Of a stretch of DNA of 64,000 nt, positions 35,899 to 44,216 are shown piece by piece. Source of the stretch: JBAZUK01 sp041661445 (GTDB taxonomy: Bacteria > Chlamydiota > Chlamydiia > Chlamydiales > SM23-39). The notes below the pieces were generated by a model that saw only the letters and a program-made list of their open reading frames with translations, did not search any database and was not told the DNA's origin. Location of the stretch: contig JBAZUK010000001.1 in NCBI GenBank assembly GCA_041661445.1, positions 372,001-436,000 of the forward strand. The letters run 5' to 3'. How positions within the stretch are numbered: position 1 is the first letter of the stretch; each line of letters begins with the position of its first letter. A program made the translations under genes and the position numbers.

Positions 35899-36069
35899 TT
35901 TGATTTTAGTAACTCCTAAAGCATTTTAGATAATCCAAATAAAATTGTTATTAAATAAAATTTGCCCAAATTTGGAGAAATTATAGATATCAAAATTCAG
36001 GGAAAATATGGAGTTAGATATTCTGTAAATGGTAAATTAATAGGTTTTTTAGAACCATAGGTTGATGAT

Positions 36070-36306
36070 ATGAGAAAAAATAATTATGAATTATTAATAG
36101 TTAGTTCTCCTGAAAGGGAAAAAGTGTATTGTGAAATTTATTATGAAGGACGAATTTTGGGAGAAATCTCTCAAGAAGAGAATAAATTATTATTAGAAAT
36201 ATATTCTTATCCAATTAATAATAAATGGCGGCAAGTTTCTTTAGAAGAATTTCAGGAAATCCTAGAGTTAGGTAAAAAGCATTTATTGGGTAAACTAAGA
36301 GGATAA
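36070..36306 (+). CDS. Small acidic protein of unknown function
   Basis: 78 residues, beta-rich first half (YELLIVSSPEREKVYCEIYY, then EGRILGEISQEENKLLLEIY) and a C-terminal helix (LEEFQEILELGKKHLLGKL). Just upstream, codons ending in GKYGVRYSVNGKLIGFLEP and a stop at 36058 look like the tail of another small gene, so a two-gene unit may once have stood here. No family recognised. The position beside the AbiEi remnant and a tRNA scar suggests an element-borne gene. Confidence 0.5.
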   Translation: MRKNNYELLIVSSPEREKVYCEIYYEGRILGEISQEENKLLLEIYSYPINNKWRQVSLEEFQEILELGKKHLLGKLRG

Positions 36307-36446
36307 TAGAAAGTAGTTTAAAAGATCCTAATAATAAGAATTACAAACCTTCGAGGAAAGAATTTAAAATTTACGATAAGAGGATTTATAGAGGCCCAAT
36401 TTTGCAAAACATGCTGAAAACATACTGTGGAGGCTAAAATAAAGAG

Positions 36447-36488
36447 TGGGGCAGGCAGGGCTTGAACCCGCGACAAACGAATTATGAG
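36447..36488 (-). repeat. tRNA(CAT) 3'-half scar, copy of 39155-39196
   Basis: 42 bases match the 3' half of the intact tRNA at 39155-39228 with one difference; the match starts at the discriminator base and stops after TATGAG, inside the anticodon loop. The 5' half is replaced by unrelated sequence. This is the form left by an integrative element that recombines in a tRNA anticodon region: a direct repeat enclosing about 2.7 kb with an unknown gene, a MazG-like pseudogene and an HNH gene. No integrase gene remains. The 36307-36669 gap holds nothing else I recognise. Confidence 0.75.
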
Positions 36489-36669
36489 ACCCATTCCCTG
36501 TGTAACTCTGAACGAAAGAGAGTTAATCAGAAAGAGGTTTTCCTATCAAGGATTTTAAGATGAAATCCAGATTGATTCTAAAATATTCTGTTAATTTCCG
36601 AGCAATTGCGGGAAAAATGCGGAAAAATTTGCATAGGGATACTATATTAAAAAAAGATTATTTTTATCC

Positions 36670-37176
36670 CTAGGGTTCCAGTGAGCGTAAAATTTTTCTC
36701 TCTAGGATTTCAATTGCTTCTTTTGCTCTTTTGGAAAATTCTTCCAGACCATGATTTCGTTCTATACATACTGCTCCTTCAATAATATCATTTTTTTCTA
36801 GAGGTTTACGTTTTCTAGTATGAGGATCGATTTCTCTACCAAGAACTTCCCCAGTTAGTTCAATCATGAGTTCTGCGAAGCTGCCATGAGATGTTTTGTG
36901 CCTAGGAAGGCGGCAGCTTTTTATTTTAGCTTGATCGTTAAGATCAAGTTTGTCTTGAAATGTCTCTATGACTGCGTCGATTAAATGGATGAGATCGGCT
37001 TTATAGTAAAGTTTTTTTGTCCTATTTTTTAATTCGATTTGAACTTTGGGTTCTAATTGAGCAATTATGCGTAACCGTATTTCTAGGGCAGTCGCAGCGC
37101 CTGCAGCAGTATCGATTTTCGATTGGATATTGTTGAGAGTACAAATAAGGGGTTCGATTAGCACGTGCATTTTCAT
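36670..37176 (-). CDS. Hypothetical helical protein on the putative island
   Basis: 168 residues, soluble, mostly helical, highly charged (KVQIELKNRTKKLYYKADLI; LGREIDPHTRKRKPLEKNDI; LEEFSKRAKEAIEILERKIL). Base composition is visibly richer in G and C than the flanks, consistent with recent arrival. The His/Arg-rich middle (CRLPRHKTSHGSFAELMIEL) might bind nucleic acid. No family recognised; it lies between two tRNA scars, so an element-encoded gene is likely. Confidence 0.5.
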   Translation of the reverse strand: MKMHVLIEPLICTLNNIQSKIDTAAGAATALEIRLRIIAQLEPKVQIELKNRTKKLYYKADLIHLIDAVIETFQDKLDLNDQAKIKSCRLPRHKTSHGSFAELMIELTGEVLGREIDPHTRKRKPLEKNDIIEGAVCIERNHGLEEFSKRAKEAIEILERKILRSLEP

Positions 37177-37251
37177 TTTTTTGGTTGGATGATATTATTC
37201 ATTATTCCTCTCTTTTTACTTAAAAAAACTTAATTGAATTGGTTAAAAGTG

Positions 37252-37293
37252 TTGGGCAACCAGGACTTGAACCCGGGACCGACGAGTTATGAG
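37252..37293 (-). repeat. Second tRNA(CAT)-like 3'-half scar, divergent
   Basis: A 42-base stretch of the same length and position (discriminator to TATGAG) as the scar at 36447, about four fifths identical. The T-arm is well formed (CCGGG TTCAAGT CCTGG), the acceptor 3' strand differs (TTGCCCA), and the 5' half is absent. It probably descends from another tRNA(CAT) gene, carried in by a different integration. The bases around 37294-37494 include a loosely repeated AAACCATC/GATGGTTT but no gene. Confidence 0.6.
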
Positions 37294-37494
37294 GGAGGGG
37301 GAACCCAATTCTACCAAAACCATCCAGCTTTAATGAGCATGATTATAAACGAGATAAGTTGAAAAGTCTAATGGTTTTTGATGGTAAGATGGTTTGATAG
37401 GACTCTCAGTGCACCGTTATTGCACCTCAAAAGTTTATTAATTTCTTTTAAATTATTGATTTTTTTTGCTACCGTCGTTTAAAAGGAGTAATTT

Positions 37495-37843
37495 ATGGAT
37501 CATAAAACACACATAGATGTATTAAAGGAAAAAATCAGGCTATTTTGTGAAAAAAGAGATTAGGACCAATTCCATAACGCCAAAGAATTGGCAATAGGTA
37601 TTATTACAGAAGCTTCAGAATTACTCGATCATTTTAGATTTAAATCAATAGAAGAAGTTGATGAAATGTTTAAAAAAGAATCTAAAAAATAAGAAGTAAC
37701 TGAAAAATTTGCAAATGTATTATTTTTTTTATTTAGGTTAGCTCAAAGGTATGATGTAGATTTAACTACTGCATTACATAACAAAATGAAAAAAAATAAT
37801 AAAAAAATATCCTGTAAACTTAGCCAAAGGTAGTAAAAGGTAG
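37495..37843 (+). pseudogene. MazG-like nucleotide pyrophosphohydrolase pseudogene
   Basis: From an ATG with a good GGAG site the frame reads MDHKTHIDVLKEKIRLFCEK RD, TAG at 37561-37563, then DQFHNAKELAIGIITEASEL LDHF, EEVDEMFKKE, TAA at 37690-37692, EVTEKFANVLFFLFRLAQRY, and after a slip near 37800 KYPVNLAKGSKR. Without the defects this is a short MazG/dCTPase-type enzyme: the first stop replaces the Trp of W-D-Q-F-H, E-A-S-E-L-L is the metal motif, and the usual E-L-A-D-V is E-K-F-A-N-V. Such enzymes hydrolyse dNTPs and often sit on mobile islands. Two stops and one frameshift make it dead. Confidence 0.8.
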
Positions 37844-37922
37844 TAATAAGAAATACACGGAATACCAAAATTGTAATTTATAAAATATTTTAAATAAATT
37901 TTAGATTTGCTAAGTATTCTAA

Positions 37923-38930
37923 TTAAAAAAGTGTTTGTAAAAAATCTTTCGTTTCATCGTCAATCTTGTACTTGATTTTTGAAAGTATGCTAAGATTGCC
38001 TAAATCATACATTTTGTGATGGTTCGGGCATAAAACTACCATATTTGAGGGTTTATCTACGCCAGTTTCTAGTGAATGAATGGGCTTAATATGGGCAACC
38101 TCAGAATAGTTACTCCCATCTTTTTTCTTGAATGTAAAACCACAAATTTGACACTTGTTATTATATTTTTCTTTCATGTTTTTCACCACTGCCAAATTTC
38201 TTTTGATTCTTTTCACTTTAGTTTCTACGACATCTGGTTTCTCATTACTTAATCTTTGTTCAAACTCTTTTAAAATGATGTTTGAATTACCTTTTAAAAA
38301 GATTCTATCTATTTTTTCTAAATCCTCTTCATTCAATGTTTCTTTTTGAGATAATTCATCGAGAGTAATAGCATTTTTTGTCTGAATTCCAGATGAATAT
38401 GAATCAAAAAAAGAGACAATACTACCATATTTATTGATAATATTATTCAAGCCCAATTCATTTATTGGCGTAAACCCTTGCACAATCATTTTTTCTTTAT
38501 ATTCTGATAAGTTAATAATTCTAGACAATGGAATAGAAATAGGTCTTATTTCATCTAAAAAAAACATATATTCCCAAGTGTCGTTTTTTTTAGGAACATT
38601 TCCCCAGAGATGTGTAGCTAATTCTTGAGATTGTTTTTTTAATATACACTTACCTACATAAACAAATTCACCTTTTGCATAAAAGGCAACATAATCTCCA
38701 ATTTTCATTTTTTTCCATGAAGGCATTTTTGCTTTTTGATTACCCCAAACATATAATTTCTTTTTATGTTTAAAGATGTTTTTTTCATCTTCTGATAAAA
38801 ATTGATGTATTTCTTCAATAGGATAACCACTTTCAAGAGTAGCTAAAAAATTTTCTCGACTAGTTTCATTGCTTCTTGGAGCAAAGAACAACCATGTATT
38901 ATTTAGATTGTTTTCTTTATTTTGCTTCAT
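37923..38930 (-). CDS. EVE/PUA-like domain fused to HNH endonuclease
   Basis: 335 residues. About 10-165 resembles an EVE/PUA-like fold (WLFFAPRSNETSRENFLATL; MKIGDYVAFYAKGEFVYVGK; WEYMFFLDEIRPISIPL), the type that reads modified cytosine. Residues 240-312 are a Zn-finger HNH nuclease with C260, C263, H280 (VAHIKPIHS), N296, C301, H304 and H305 (CPNHHKMYD). Fusion of a modified-base reader with HNH is the type IV restriction layout (McrA-like), so it probably cuts modified phage DNA. The gene lies between the tRNA scars and the intact tRNA, so it is probably island cargo. The N-terminal assignment is softer than the HNH. Confidence 0.82.
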   Translation of the reverse strand: MKQNKENNLNNTWLFFAPRSNETSRENFLATLESGYPIEEIHQFLSEDEKNIFKHKKKLYVWGNQKAKMPSWKKMKIGDYVAFYAKGEFVYVGKCILKKQSQELATHLWGNVPKKNDTWEYMFFLDEIRPISIPLSRIINLSEYKEKMIVQGFTPINELGLNNIINKYGSIVSFFDSYSSGIQTKNAITLDELSQKETLNEEDLEKIDRIFLKGNSNIILKEFEQRLSNEKPDVVETKVKRIKRNLAVVKNMKEKYNNKCQICGFTFKKKDGSNYSEVAHIKPIHSLETGVDKPSNMVVLCPNHHKMYDLGNLSILSKIKYKIDDETKDFLQTLF

Positions 38931-39154
38931 GTTATTAATATTTGTGTTTTTTTTGTTTTTTTAATTATATATAATATAGTAATTATCAACAAATAAACTA
39001 ATTATTTTAATATAATAATTAGTTTATGGTTTTAAAATCGTCAAATTAAACAAAATTAAATTTTGAGATGAAAATGGTAAAAAAAATCTTTTTGAAAAGT
39101 TTTGACATATTGATCTCTGGTTAAAGTTTATTGTACCAGATTTACTTAAGGGAA

Positions 39155-39228
39155 TGGGGCAGGCAGGGCTTGAACCCGCGACAAACGGATTATGAGTCCG
39201 CTGCTCTAACCAGCTGAGCTACTGCCCC
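39155..39228 (-). tRNA. tRNA with anticodon CAT (Met or Ile2)
   Basis: A full cloverleaf on the minus strand: acceptor GGGGCAG/CTGCCCC, D-stem with GCTCAGCTGGTTAGAGC, anticodon stem GCGGA/TCCGT around loop CTCATAA, T-arm with TTCAAGC, discriminator A. The anticodon CAT is elongator Met or, if lysidine-modified, Ile(AUA); the two cannot be separated without comparison. It is the intact partner of the scar at 36447-36488, so it is the probable integration target. Confidence 0.9.
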
Positions 39229-39317
39229 GGTTATAGAAAACAAAATAATAATAAAAAGATTAACTAAAAATCAAGATTATTTCAAAATATATATTAAAAA
39301 AATAATACGTGACTTAT

Positions 39318-39938
39318 ATGAAATCTATTAAATTTGAATATACTAGTTTTGATGGTGAAACAAAAATTTATGAAGTCGAGCCAAAAGAGATAAAGTTTTT
39401 TATTGACAAAAGTACTTCTGAAGGAGATTGGTATATAGAAGGAATTGATTTAAGAAGCAGAAATAAGCAGCTTTTTTTATTAAATAATATCAAAAGGATC
39501 ATTGATGAAAAAGTTCAAAGGTTTTTTTGTGTAACAGTATATGTTATGGATAATCAAAATCGCTTTTTAATGATGTTTCATAAGAAACTTAATAAGTGGG
39601 TTCCTCCTGGGGGTAAAGTTGATAATCATGAAACTCCAGATGAAGCTGCTCAAAGAGAATGTTTTGAAGAGACCGGATGCGAAATTGAACTAATCGGGCC
39701 TAAAACTGAAGTAGAGGGAGGCTTGATGAAACCTTTCGGTTCTCAGCTAAATGTTATTGTACCCAATTCTAGAGAGCATGTTGATTTAATATATCTGGGA
39801 AAGCCCAAAAACATTGATTTGAAAATTTCAGAAAGAGAGGCTAGTGACATCGGGTGGTTTTCGTATGATGAAGTTACAAGGCTAAGTACTTTTCCATCAG
39901 TAATAAAGTGGTGTGAATATTTTTTAAACTATAGGTGA
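39318..39938 (+). CDS. NUDIX hydrolase
   Basis: 206 residues from the ATG at 39318; a GTG nine bases earlier is possible, neither has a clear ribosome-binding site. The NUDIX box runs G-KVDNH-E-TPDEAAQ-R-E-CF-E-E-TG, complete. About 75 residues precede the NUDIX domain (starting near FCVTVYVMDNQNRFLMMF), longer than in the other NUDIX protein at 16359. The last part (HVDLIYLGKPKNIDLKISER, EASDIGWFSYDEV) resembles MutT-like enzymes acting on small nucleotides. Substrate unknown. Confidence 0.85.
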   Translation: MKSIKFEYTSFDGETKIYEVEPKEIKFFIDKSTSEGDWYIEGIDLRSRNKQLFLLNNIKRIIDEKVQRFFCVTVYVMDNQNRFLMMFHKKLNKWVPPGGKVDNHETPDEAAQRECFEETGCEIELIGPKTEVEGGLMKPFGSQLNVIVPNSREHVDLIYLGKPKNIDLKISEREASDIGWFSYDEVTRLSTFPSVIKWCEYFLNYR

Positions 39939-40136
39939 ATTTAGTATGATGATTCATTTTTTTGTGTGCTGATAAAACAAAAGGTAAATAATTTCCTGTG
40001 TAAATTATTTCAATGTCTTGATGAATAATTTTTTATTCATTCCATTGGTGGAGAATTTTTTTTAATAAGATTTAAATTCATAAGCCTTGATTGTGGCATT
40101 AATTGTTTCAATTTGATTAAATATCCACGGATTTAT

Positions 40137-40166
40137 CAAAAAACATGGAGTTTGACCCCATGTTTT
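40137..40166 (-). terminator. Hairpin terminator, best for the minus strand
   Basis: AAAACATGG (40140-40148) pairs with CCATGTTTT (40158-40166), nine pairs with a nine-base loop. On the minus strand it continues into a T run, so it would end the 116-residue gene transcript; on the plus strand the T run is only four. It sits in the 329-base gap between the NUDIX gene and that gene; nothing else was seen there. Confidence 0.65.
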
Positions 40167-40267
40167 AAGCTAAAAATGAATAAAGTCAATTTTTTTCAAA
40201 TTTATAATTAGATGTTTGTTGAAAAATAATTTTTTAAGCAAAAATTTTTTATATAAATTTAAAAAAA

Positions 40268-40618
40268 TCAGTAAATTTCATTTTCTTTTAGCAAAGCTTC
40301 AAGAGAGGCGATAGCATTTAATAAATCCCTTCTGTTCGCTTTTGAAGGATGTTTTTGCAAGTCCAAAACGTATCTATCAAATTCAGTAAAAACTTTAGAT
40401 ATGGTTTTATCTGTTTCAGGTTTATGAAAAATACCCTTTTTATGCTTATCTAGATATTTCATTTCTTTTGAAGCATTAATCAATATTTCCATTTTCTGAC
40501 TAAGGTCTTCTATATCAGCGCCTCCATCTACTTCCTTTTTGAAGTCGAGCAATATGTTTCTGTAATATTTGAGCGGATCTTGCCCTGGGGTTGATGAAAA
40601 ACTAGGTGAAAGATTCAT
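40268..40618 (-). CDS. Small helical hypothetical protein
   Basis: 116 residues, no signal peptide, two or three long helices (LKYYRNILLDFKKEVDGGAD; LSQKMEILINASKEMKYLDK; NRRDLLNAIASLEALLKENE) after a Ser/Pro-rich start. Size and composition would suit a secretion chaperone or an export-apparatus subunit, but no motif supports that. GGAG lies seven bases before the ATG. It is divergent from the outer-membrane protein gene and followed by a hairpin terminator. Confidence 0.6.
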   Translation of the reverse strand: MNLSPSFSSTPGQDPLKYYRNILLDFKKEVDGGADIEDLSQKMEILINASKEMKYLDKHKKGIFHKPETDKTISKVFTEFDRYVLDLQKHPSKANRRDLLNAIASLEALLKENEIY

Positions 40619-40771
40619 GTTGGTTTCTCCTTTTTCTTCATATTATCAAAAATTTTTAATTTCGAAAGAAAAAAATAAAAAAAGAACTTTTTTTTGGTTT
40701 TTAAAGAAAATAATTGATTTTTATAGTTTTTAAGATATATAGAAAAACTTAATACACATAATGGTTAGGAT

Positions 40772-42001
40772 ATGAATAAAAAATTTTTTTCTTTAATTTT
40801 TCTTTTATTAAGCACTATAGCTTTTGCAACTGATAATGCTGATAATAAAAACGTTGTAAATCAAGATAAGAATATAGCTGATGCCGAAGATGGAGATGTT
40901 GCTGCAGTTTTATGCAGAACAGATAATATTCCGATTGAATCTATTGACGGGGCTGACGATCAGTATTTTGAAGGTTATCTTCAGGCTTTAGTAGACATGC
41001 ATTTCTATGAATATAGAGTTGTTGTAATAGTTAAAGAAAGAAATGTTTGGCTTGCCAATATTCCAAAGAACGCCTTAATTGCTAAAAGTATTACAAGTTT
41101 TTTAAAGGATGTGCCGGGTGTTAAAAGAGTTGCTGTAATTGATGGCGTGCCTCCTGAAGAAATGGTTAAAAGAGAAAAATATGTCAATAGGCCGAAAGTT
41201 TGCGGAATTTGGTTCCCACAAACAACAGTGTTATTCCAGCCGATGATAGCAAATCCTAGACAGGTAATATATTCAATAGGATATAGAGGCGGGGATAGAG
41301 TAGCAGGGAAAAGGGCTGTTGAAATTTCTTTAGGTGATGATTTCCCTATTTTCAGATGGCTTGATATTTTCAGATGGCATGGAGATTTGCAAATTGGAGT
41401 AGAGGCTGGAATCTGGTCGGTTTTCAATATGGATCCAAAACCAAATCTTGGCGGGGGAACAGCACTTTTCAATACTGATTTTTATGTAGGTATACCTTTA
41501 GTATATGCAGTAAATAAATGGGCTTGGAGATTCAGAGTATATCATATTTCTTCACACCTAGGTGATGAGTTTATGGTAAATCATCCTGGTTTTCTAAGAA
41601 AAAATCCAAGTTTTGAAGCATTCGATGCCTTCTTATCATTCCAGGCATTTAATTCTTTTCGACTTTATGGCGGACCTGGTTATATAATCCACAGCGATCA
41701 TTCTTTCCGGATGAAGCATTTTTATGTTGAATATGGATTTGAAGGATCTTTTTTAGGCACAAAGATTCCATATCATAATCTTTATGGTACCTTTTTCTAT
41801 GCAACATATTGGCGTAACTGGCAATTAAATCATTTCGATATCGACGGAACTTATTTACTTGGATATGAGTGGTCGAAAATCCAAGGTGTTGGTCGAAAAA
41901 TCAGGATTTTTGCCGAGTATCACCATGGATTTTCCCCAGATGGTCAGTTCATGAATGAAAGAACTGATTACTGGGGCATCAGATTGGCTTGGGGCTTTTA
42001 G
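40772..42001 (+). CDS. DUF1207-family outer-membrane protein
   Basis: 409 residues with a signal peptide (MKKFFSLIFLLLSTIAFA type, residues 1-19) and beta-rich, aromatic sequence ending in RLAWGF, a typical outer-membrane beta-barrel C-terminal Phe. Family traits are VLFQPMIANPRQ, GVEAGIWSVFN, the motif HISSHLGDEFMVNHPGF and FRLYGGPGYI. The family is a barrel of unknown function. A soluble N-terminal part of about 120 residues (with FLKDVPGVKRVAVIDG) precedes the barrel and may be periplasmic. It ends convergent and four bases from the LOG-like gene. Confidence 0.8.
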   Translation: MNKKFFSLIFLLLSTIAFATDNADNKNVVNQDKNIADAEDGDVAAVLCRTDNIPIESIDGADDQYFEGYLQALVDMHFYEYRVVVIVKERNVWLANIPKNALIAKSITSFLKDVPGVKRVAVIDGVPPEEMVKREKYVNRPKVCGIWFPQTTVLFQPMIANPRQVIYSIGYRGGDRVAGKRAVEISLGDDFPIFRWLDIFRWHGDLQIGVEAGIWSVFNMDPKPNLGGGTALFNTDFYVGIPLVYAVNKWAWRFRVYHISSHLGDEFMVNHPGFLRKNPSFEAFDAFLSFQAFNSFRLYGGPGYIIHSDHSFRMKHFYVEYGFEGSFLGTKIPYHNLYGTFFYATYWRNWQLNHFDIDGTYLLGYEWSKIQGVGRKIRIFAEYHHGFSPDGQFMNERTDYWGIRLAWGF

Positions 42002-44109
42002 TATTTTGTACAAAAGCCATCTTTGTATATAGGGCCGTCTTTCCCAATTGGAAGGCTGCCTTCAAAAAAATCTTTGTAGATTTTAAGACCCTGTTCGGCT
42101 TTTTGAATGCAGTAAAAACAATTGGATACCCATTCGGACCCTTTGATGGTTTTGGTTTTAAAGTTAATTTTGAATCTTGAGGAAATCTTCTGTTTCCAAT
42201 ATTCGGGTTTGCCGAACAGAAGGATAGGATTGGCCGGAGATGATCCGGTTTTTCTTTTTACTTCTTCCAGCGCATATTCAAAATCAGCGCCAATTCCGCC
42301 CATTAAAAAAATTGGAAAATCCAGATAGAACTCTGCTTGGCGTTCAACCAAGCGATCTAATCTGTAAGTCATTTTAGCATCTATGTATTTATTTACCGCC
42401 TGTTCATGAATAGCAGGCAGATCAGTTGCTCTAAAATCTACTATATTTGCGCAGGATAAAATATTTAACTTTTTAGCGACCCTGTTTCCAACTTCCATTG
42501 CTCCGCTGCCGCCTCCAGTAACCAAAGCCAGAGGAGTCTGTTTACACAAAAGAGGATGAGTTACCTCATCTCTAAGCTTAAGGATTCCATTCAAAAGTTT
42601 TTCCAATTCTCTTGCAAAATTGCCGGCAATCAAATTAGATCCGTAAACACCGAAAAACGTCGCTTTTCTAAAAGTTTCAATCAGGTCAAGTGGCACAAAC
42701 ATTCCGGCATCTTTATTCGGTTTTACAATATATCTGAGAATTTTTTTTGTTGATTTGTCTATCCAGTTTACCGGTATCGCAAATTTTGCAAGATCCAGTA
42801 AAAAAGCTCGATCTTCATGAGAAAAATAATTGTCGTTTGATCTTGAAGGATATTGATAATATATACCTTTTACCTGCTCTTGAATGTTATCAGATAAAAG
42901 CATTTTTTTTAGCATGGGCGAAGGAAAATGACGTGTTAACAAGATTCCCTGGGATGTAATAAGTCCGTCTTCAATTGCTTTTAAGAATGGGTAAGATGCC
43001 TGCTGTTTGATATATTCACTGACCAAAAGGGCTTGTCTTTGAGGCTCTTCCAATCCTGGAAAAACATGTTTTTTCGGATCTCTTACGATCCAGTCGCTTT
43101 CTTTTAATCCATCCATCTGTGTTCCTTTTACAATAAAAACTGCAGCGAGCTTATTTATGGGTTTAGGTGCAGTATCTAGTGCTTTGAAAAGCTGTCTGGG
43201 ATCTTCTAACTTTTCCTGAAGCTGATCTCTATCTTCGAAAAAGACATATTCTCTATGAGGTTCTAGCGTATAAAATTCCAGAGGAATTTCATTCAATTCT
43301 TCTGAGGATGAACCATAAGCCTCATAAATATCACCTGATGCCAGAGTGCTTGGTTCCAAAATACATGCTGAGGTATGGAAAAAGTTTTTGGGAAGATATT
43401 TTTCACATACCTTGGCAAATACGGTTCGAATATATAAAGGCTGAGTTTTAACTAGTAATAGTTCATTTTTTTTCACGGTTGTTTTAGCTTCCGGTTCGAA
43501 TTTCTGATAAAGCTTTAGAAGATCTCTGGTAGGATAATTTTTATGTTTTAATATTTTAGCAAGAGCCGGAATAAAATTTTTTATTTCTTTTATATAAGTA
43601 ACTTTTCCTTTTTTAATCGGAACAAATGCAATTGTATGCCCTTCAATTTTTTCTAATAGCAGTTCTTCTTTATTATGACCAAAAGACAAAAGCGGTTTGC
43701 CGAAACGATCTTTTCTTGAGAACATCCTTGTTAAATAACTTGGGTCTCTAACTTTTCTTGATTCTACCTCAGCAAAAAGTTTTCCGATATAATCTTTTAA
43801 AGACAGTGAATTTAACATTAAATCTCCGATAGGCGTATGAGAAAATAATTCTAAGGAAACTTCGGCGCAATTGTTCTTCTTATCTAAAAAAATTTTCTTA
43901 TCCAAAGAATCAACGCCTAACTGTGCAAGAGTGCTTTTTATGTTAAAAATAATATTTTTTTCTTCGATTTCGTATCCCATAAAAGCATCTGAAATATGTT
44001 CTATTTTTACGATAACATTTAATTTTTTATCATTGGTTTTTTTGATTTTCGCAATATAACCGTCAGGTGTAATTAAATCAAAATGAGAGGAGGCAAGATA
44101 ACTTTCCAT
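41998..44109 (-). CDS. Large LOG-like Rossmann nucleotide-binding protein
   Basis: 703 residues from the ATG at 44109, preferred because AGGA lies eight bases upstream; an ATG two codons earlier is too close. The last ~200 residues have a LOG/TIGR00730-like Rossmann fold: ALVTGGGSGAMEVGNRVAKK, then FPIFLMGGIGADFEYALEEV in place of P-G-G-x-G-T-x-x-E; the Thr and Glu are altered, so enzymatic activity is doubtful. The first ~470 residues have no family I recognise. In C. trachomatis a similar large protein sits beside the MYG1-like gene (CT387-CT386 as I recall), so this is a conserved chlamydial gene of unknown role. Confidence 0.7.
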   Translation of the reverse strand: MESYLASSHFDLITPDGYIAKIKKTNDKKLNVIVKIEHISDAFMGYEIEEKNIIFNIKSTLAQLGVDSLDKKIFLDKKNNCAEVSLELFSHTPIGDLMLNSLSLKDYIGKLFAEVESRKVRDPSYLTRMFSRKDRFGKPLLSFGHNKEELLLEKIEGHTIAFVPIKKGKVTYIKEIKNFIPALAKILKHKNYPTRDLLKLYQKFEPEAKTTVKKNELLLVKTQPLYIRTVFAKVCEKYLPKNFFHTSACILEPSTLASGDIYEAYGSSSEELNEIPLEFYTLEPHREYVFFEDRDQLQEKLEDPRQLFKALDTAPKPINKLAAVFIVKGTQMDGLKESDWIVRDPKKHVFPGLEEPQRQALLVSEYIKQQASYPFLKAIEDGLITSQGILLTRHFPSPMLKKMLLSDNIQEQVKGIYYQYPSRSNDNYFSHEDRAFLLDLAKFAIPVNWIDKSTKKILRYIVKPNKDAGMFVPLDLIETFRKATFFGVYGSNLIAGNFARELEKLLNGILKLRDEVTHPLLCKQTPLALVTGGGSGAMEVGNRVAKKLNILSCANIVDFRATDLPAIHEQAVNKYIDAKMTYRLDRLVERQAEFYLDFPIFLMGGIGADFEYALEEVKRKTGSSPANPILLFGKPEYWKQKISSRFKINFKTKTIKGSEWVSNCFYCIQKAEQGLKIYKDFFEGSLPIGKDGPIYKDGFCTKY

Positions 44110-44216
44110 AAACATAATCCTTTTTTTTAGTATCTTATTAAAAAATTCATTTTAATTCGAGTGAATCTCTTGTTATAAAACTTTCAACAGGATAAACTTT
44201 CAATTTTAGGTGAGTT

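Noticed and set aside
36307..36446. Short frame ending near 36438 as a gene
   Set aside because: It has no start codon or family; it is mentioned with the small-gene remnants only.
37252..37293. Possible functional tRNA
   Set aside because: Only the 3' half from the anticodon loop onward exists; no D-arm or 5' acceptor strand is found upstream.
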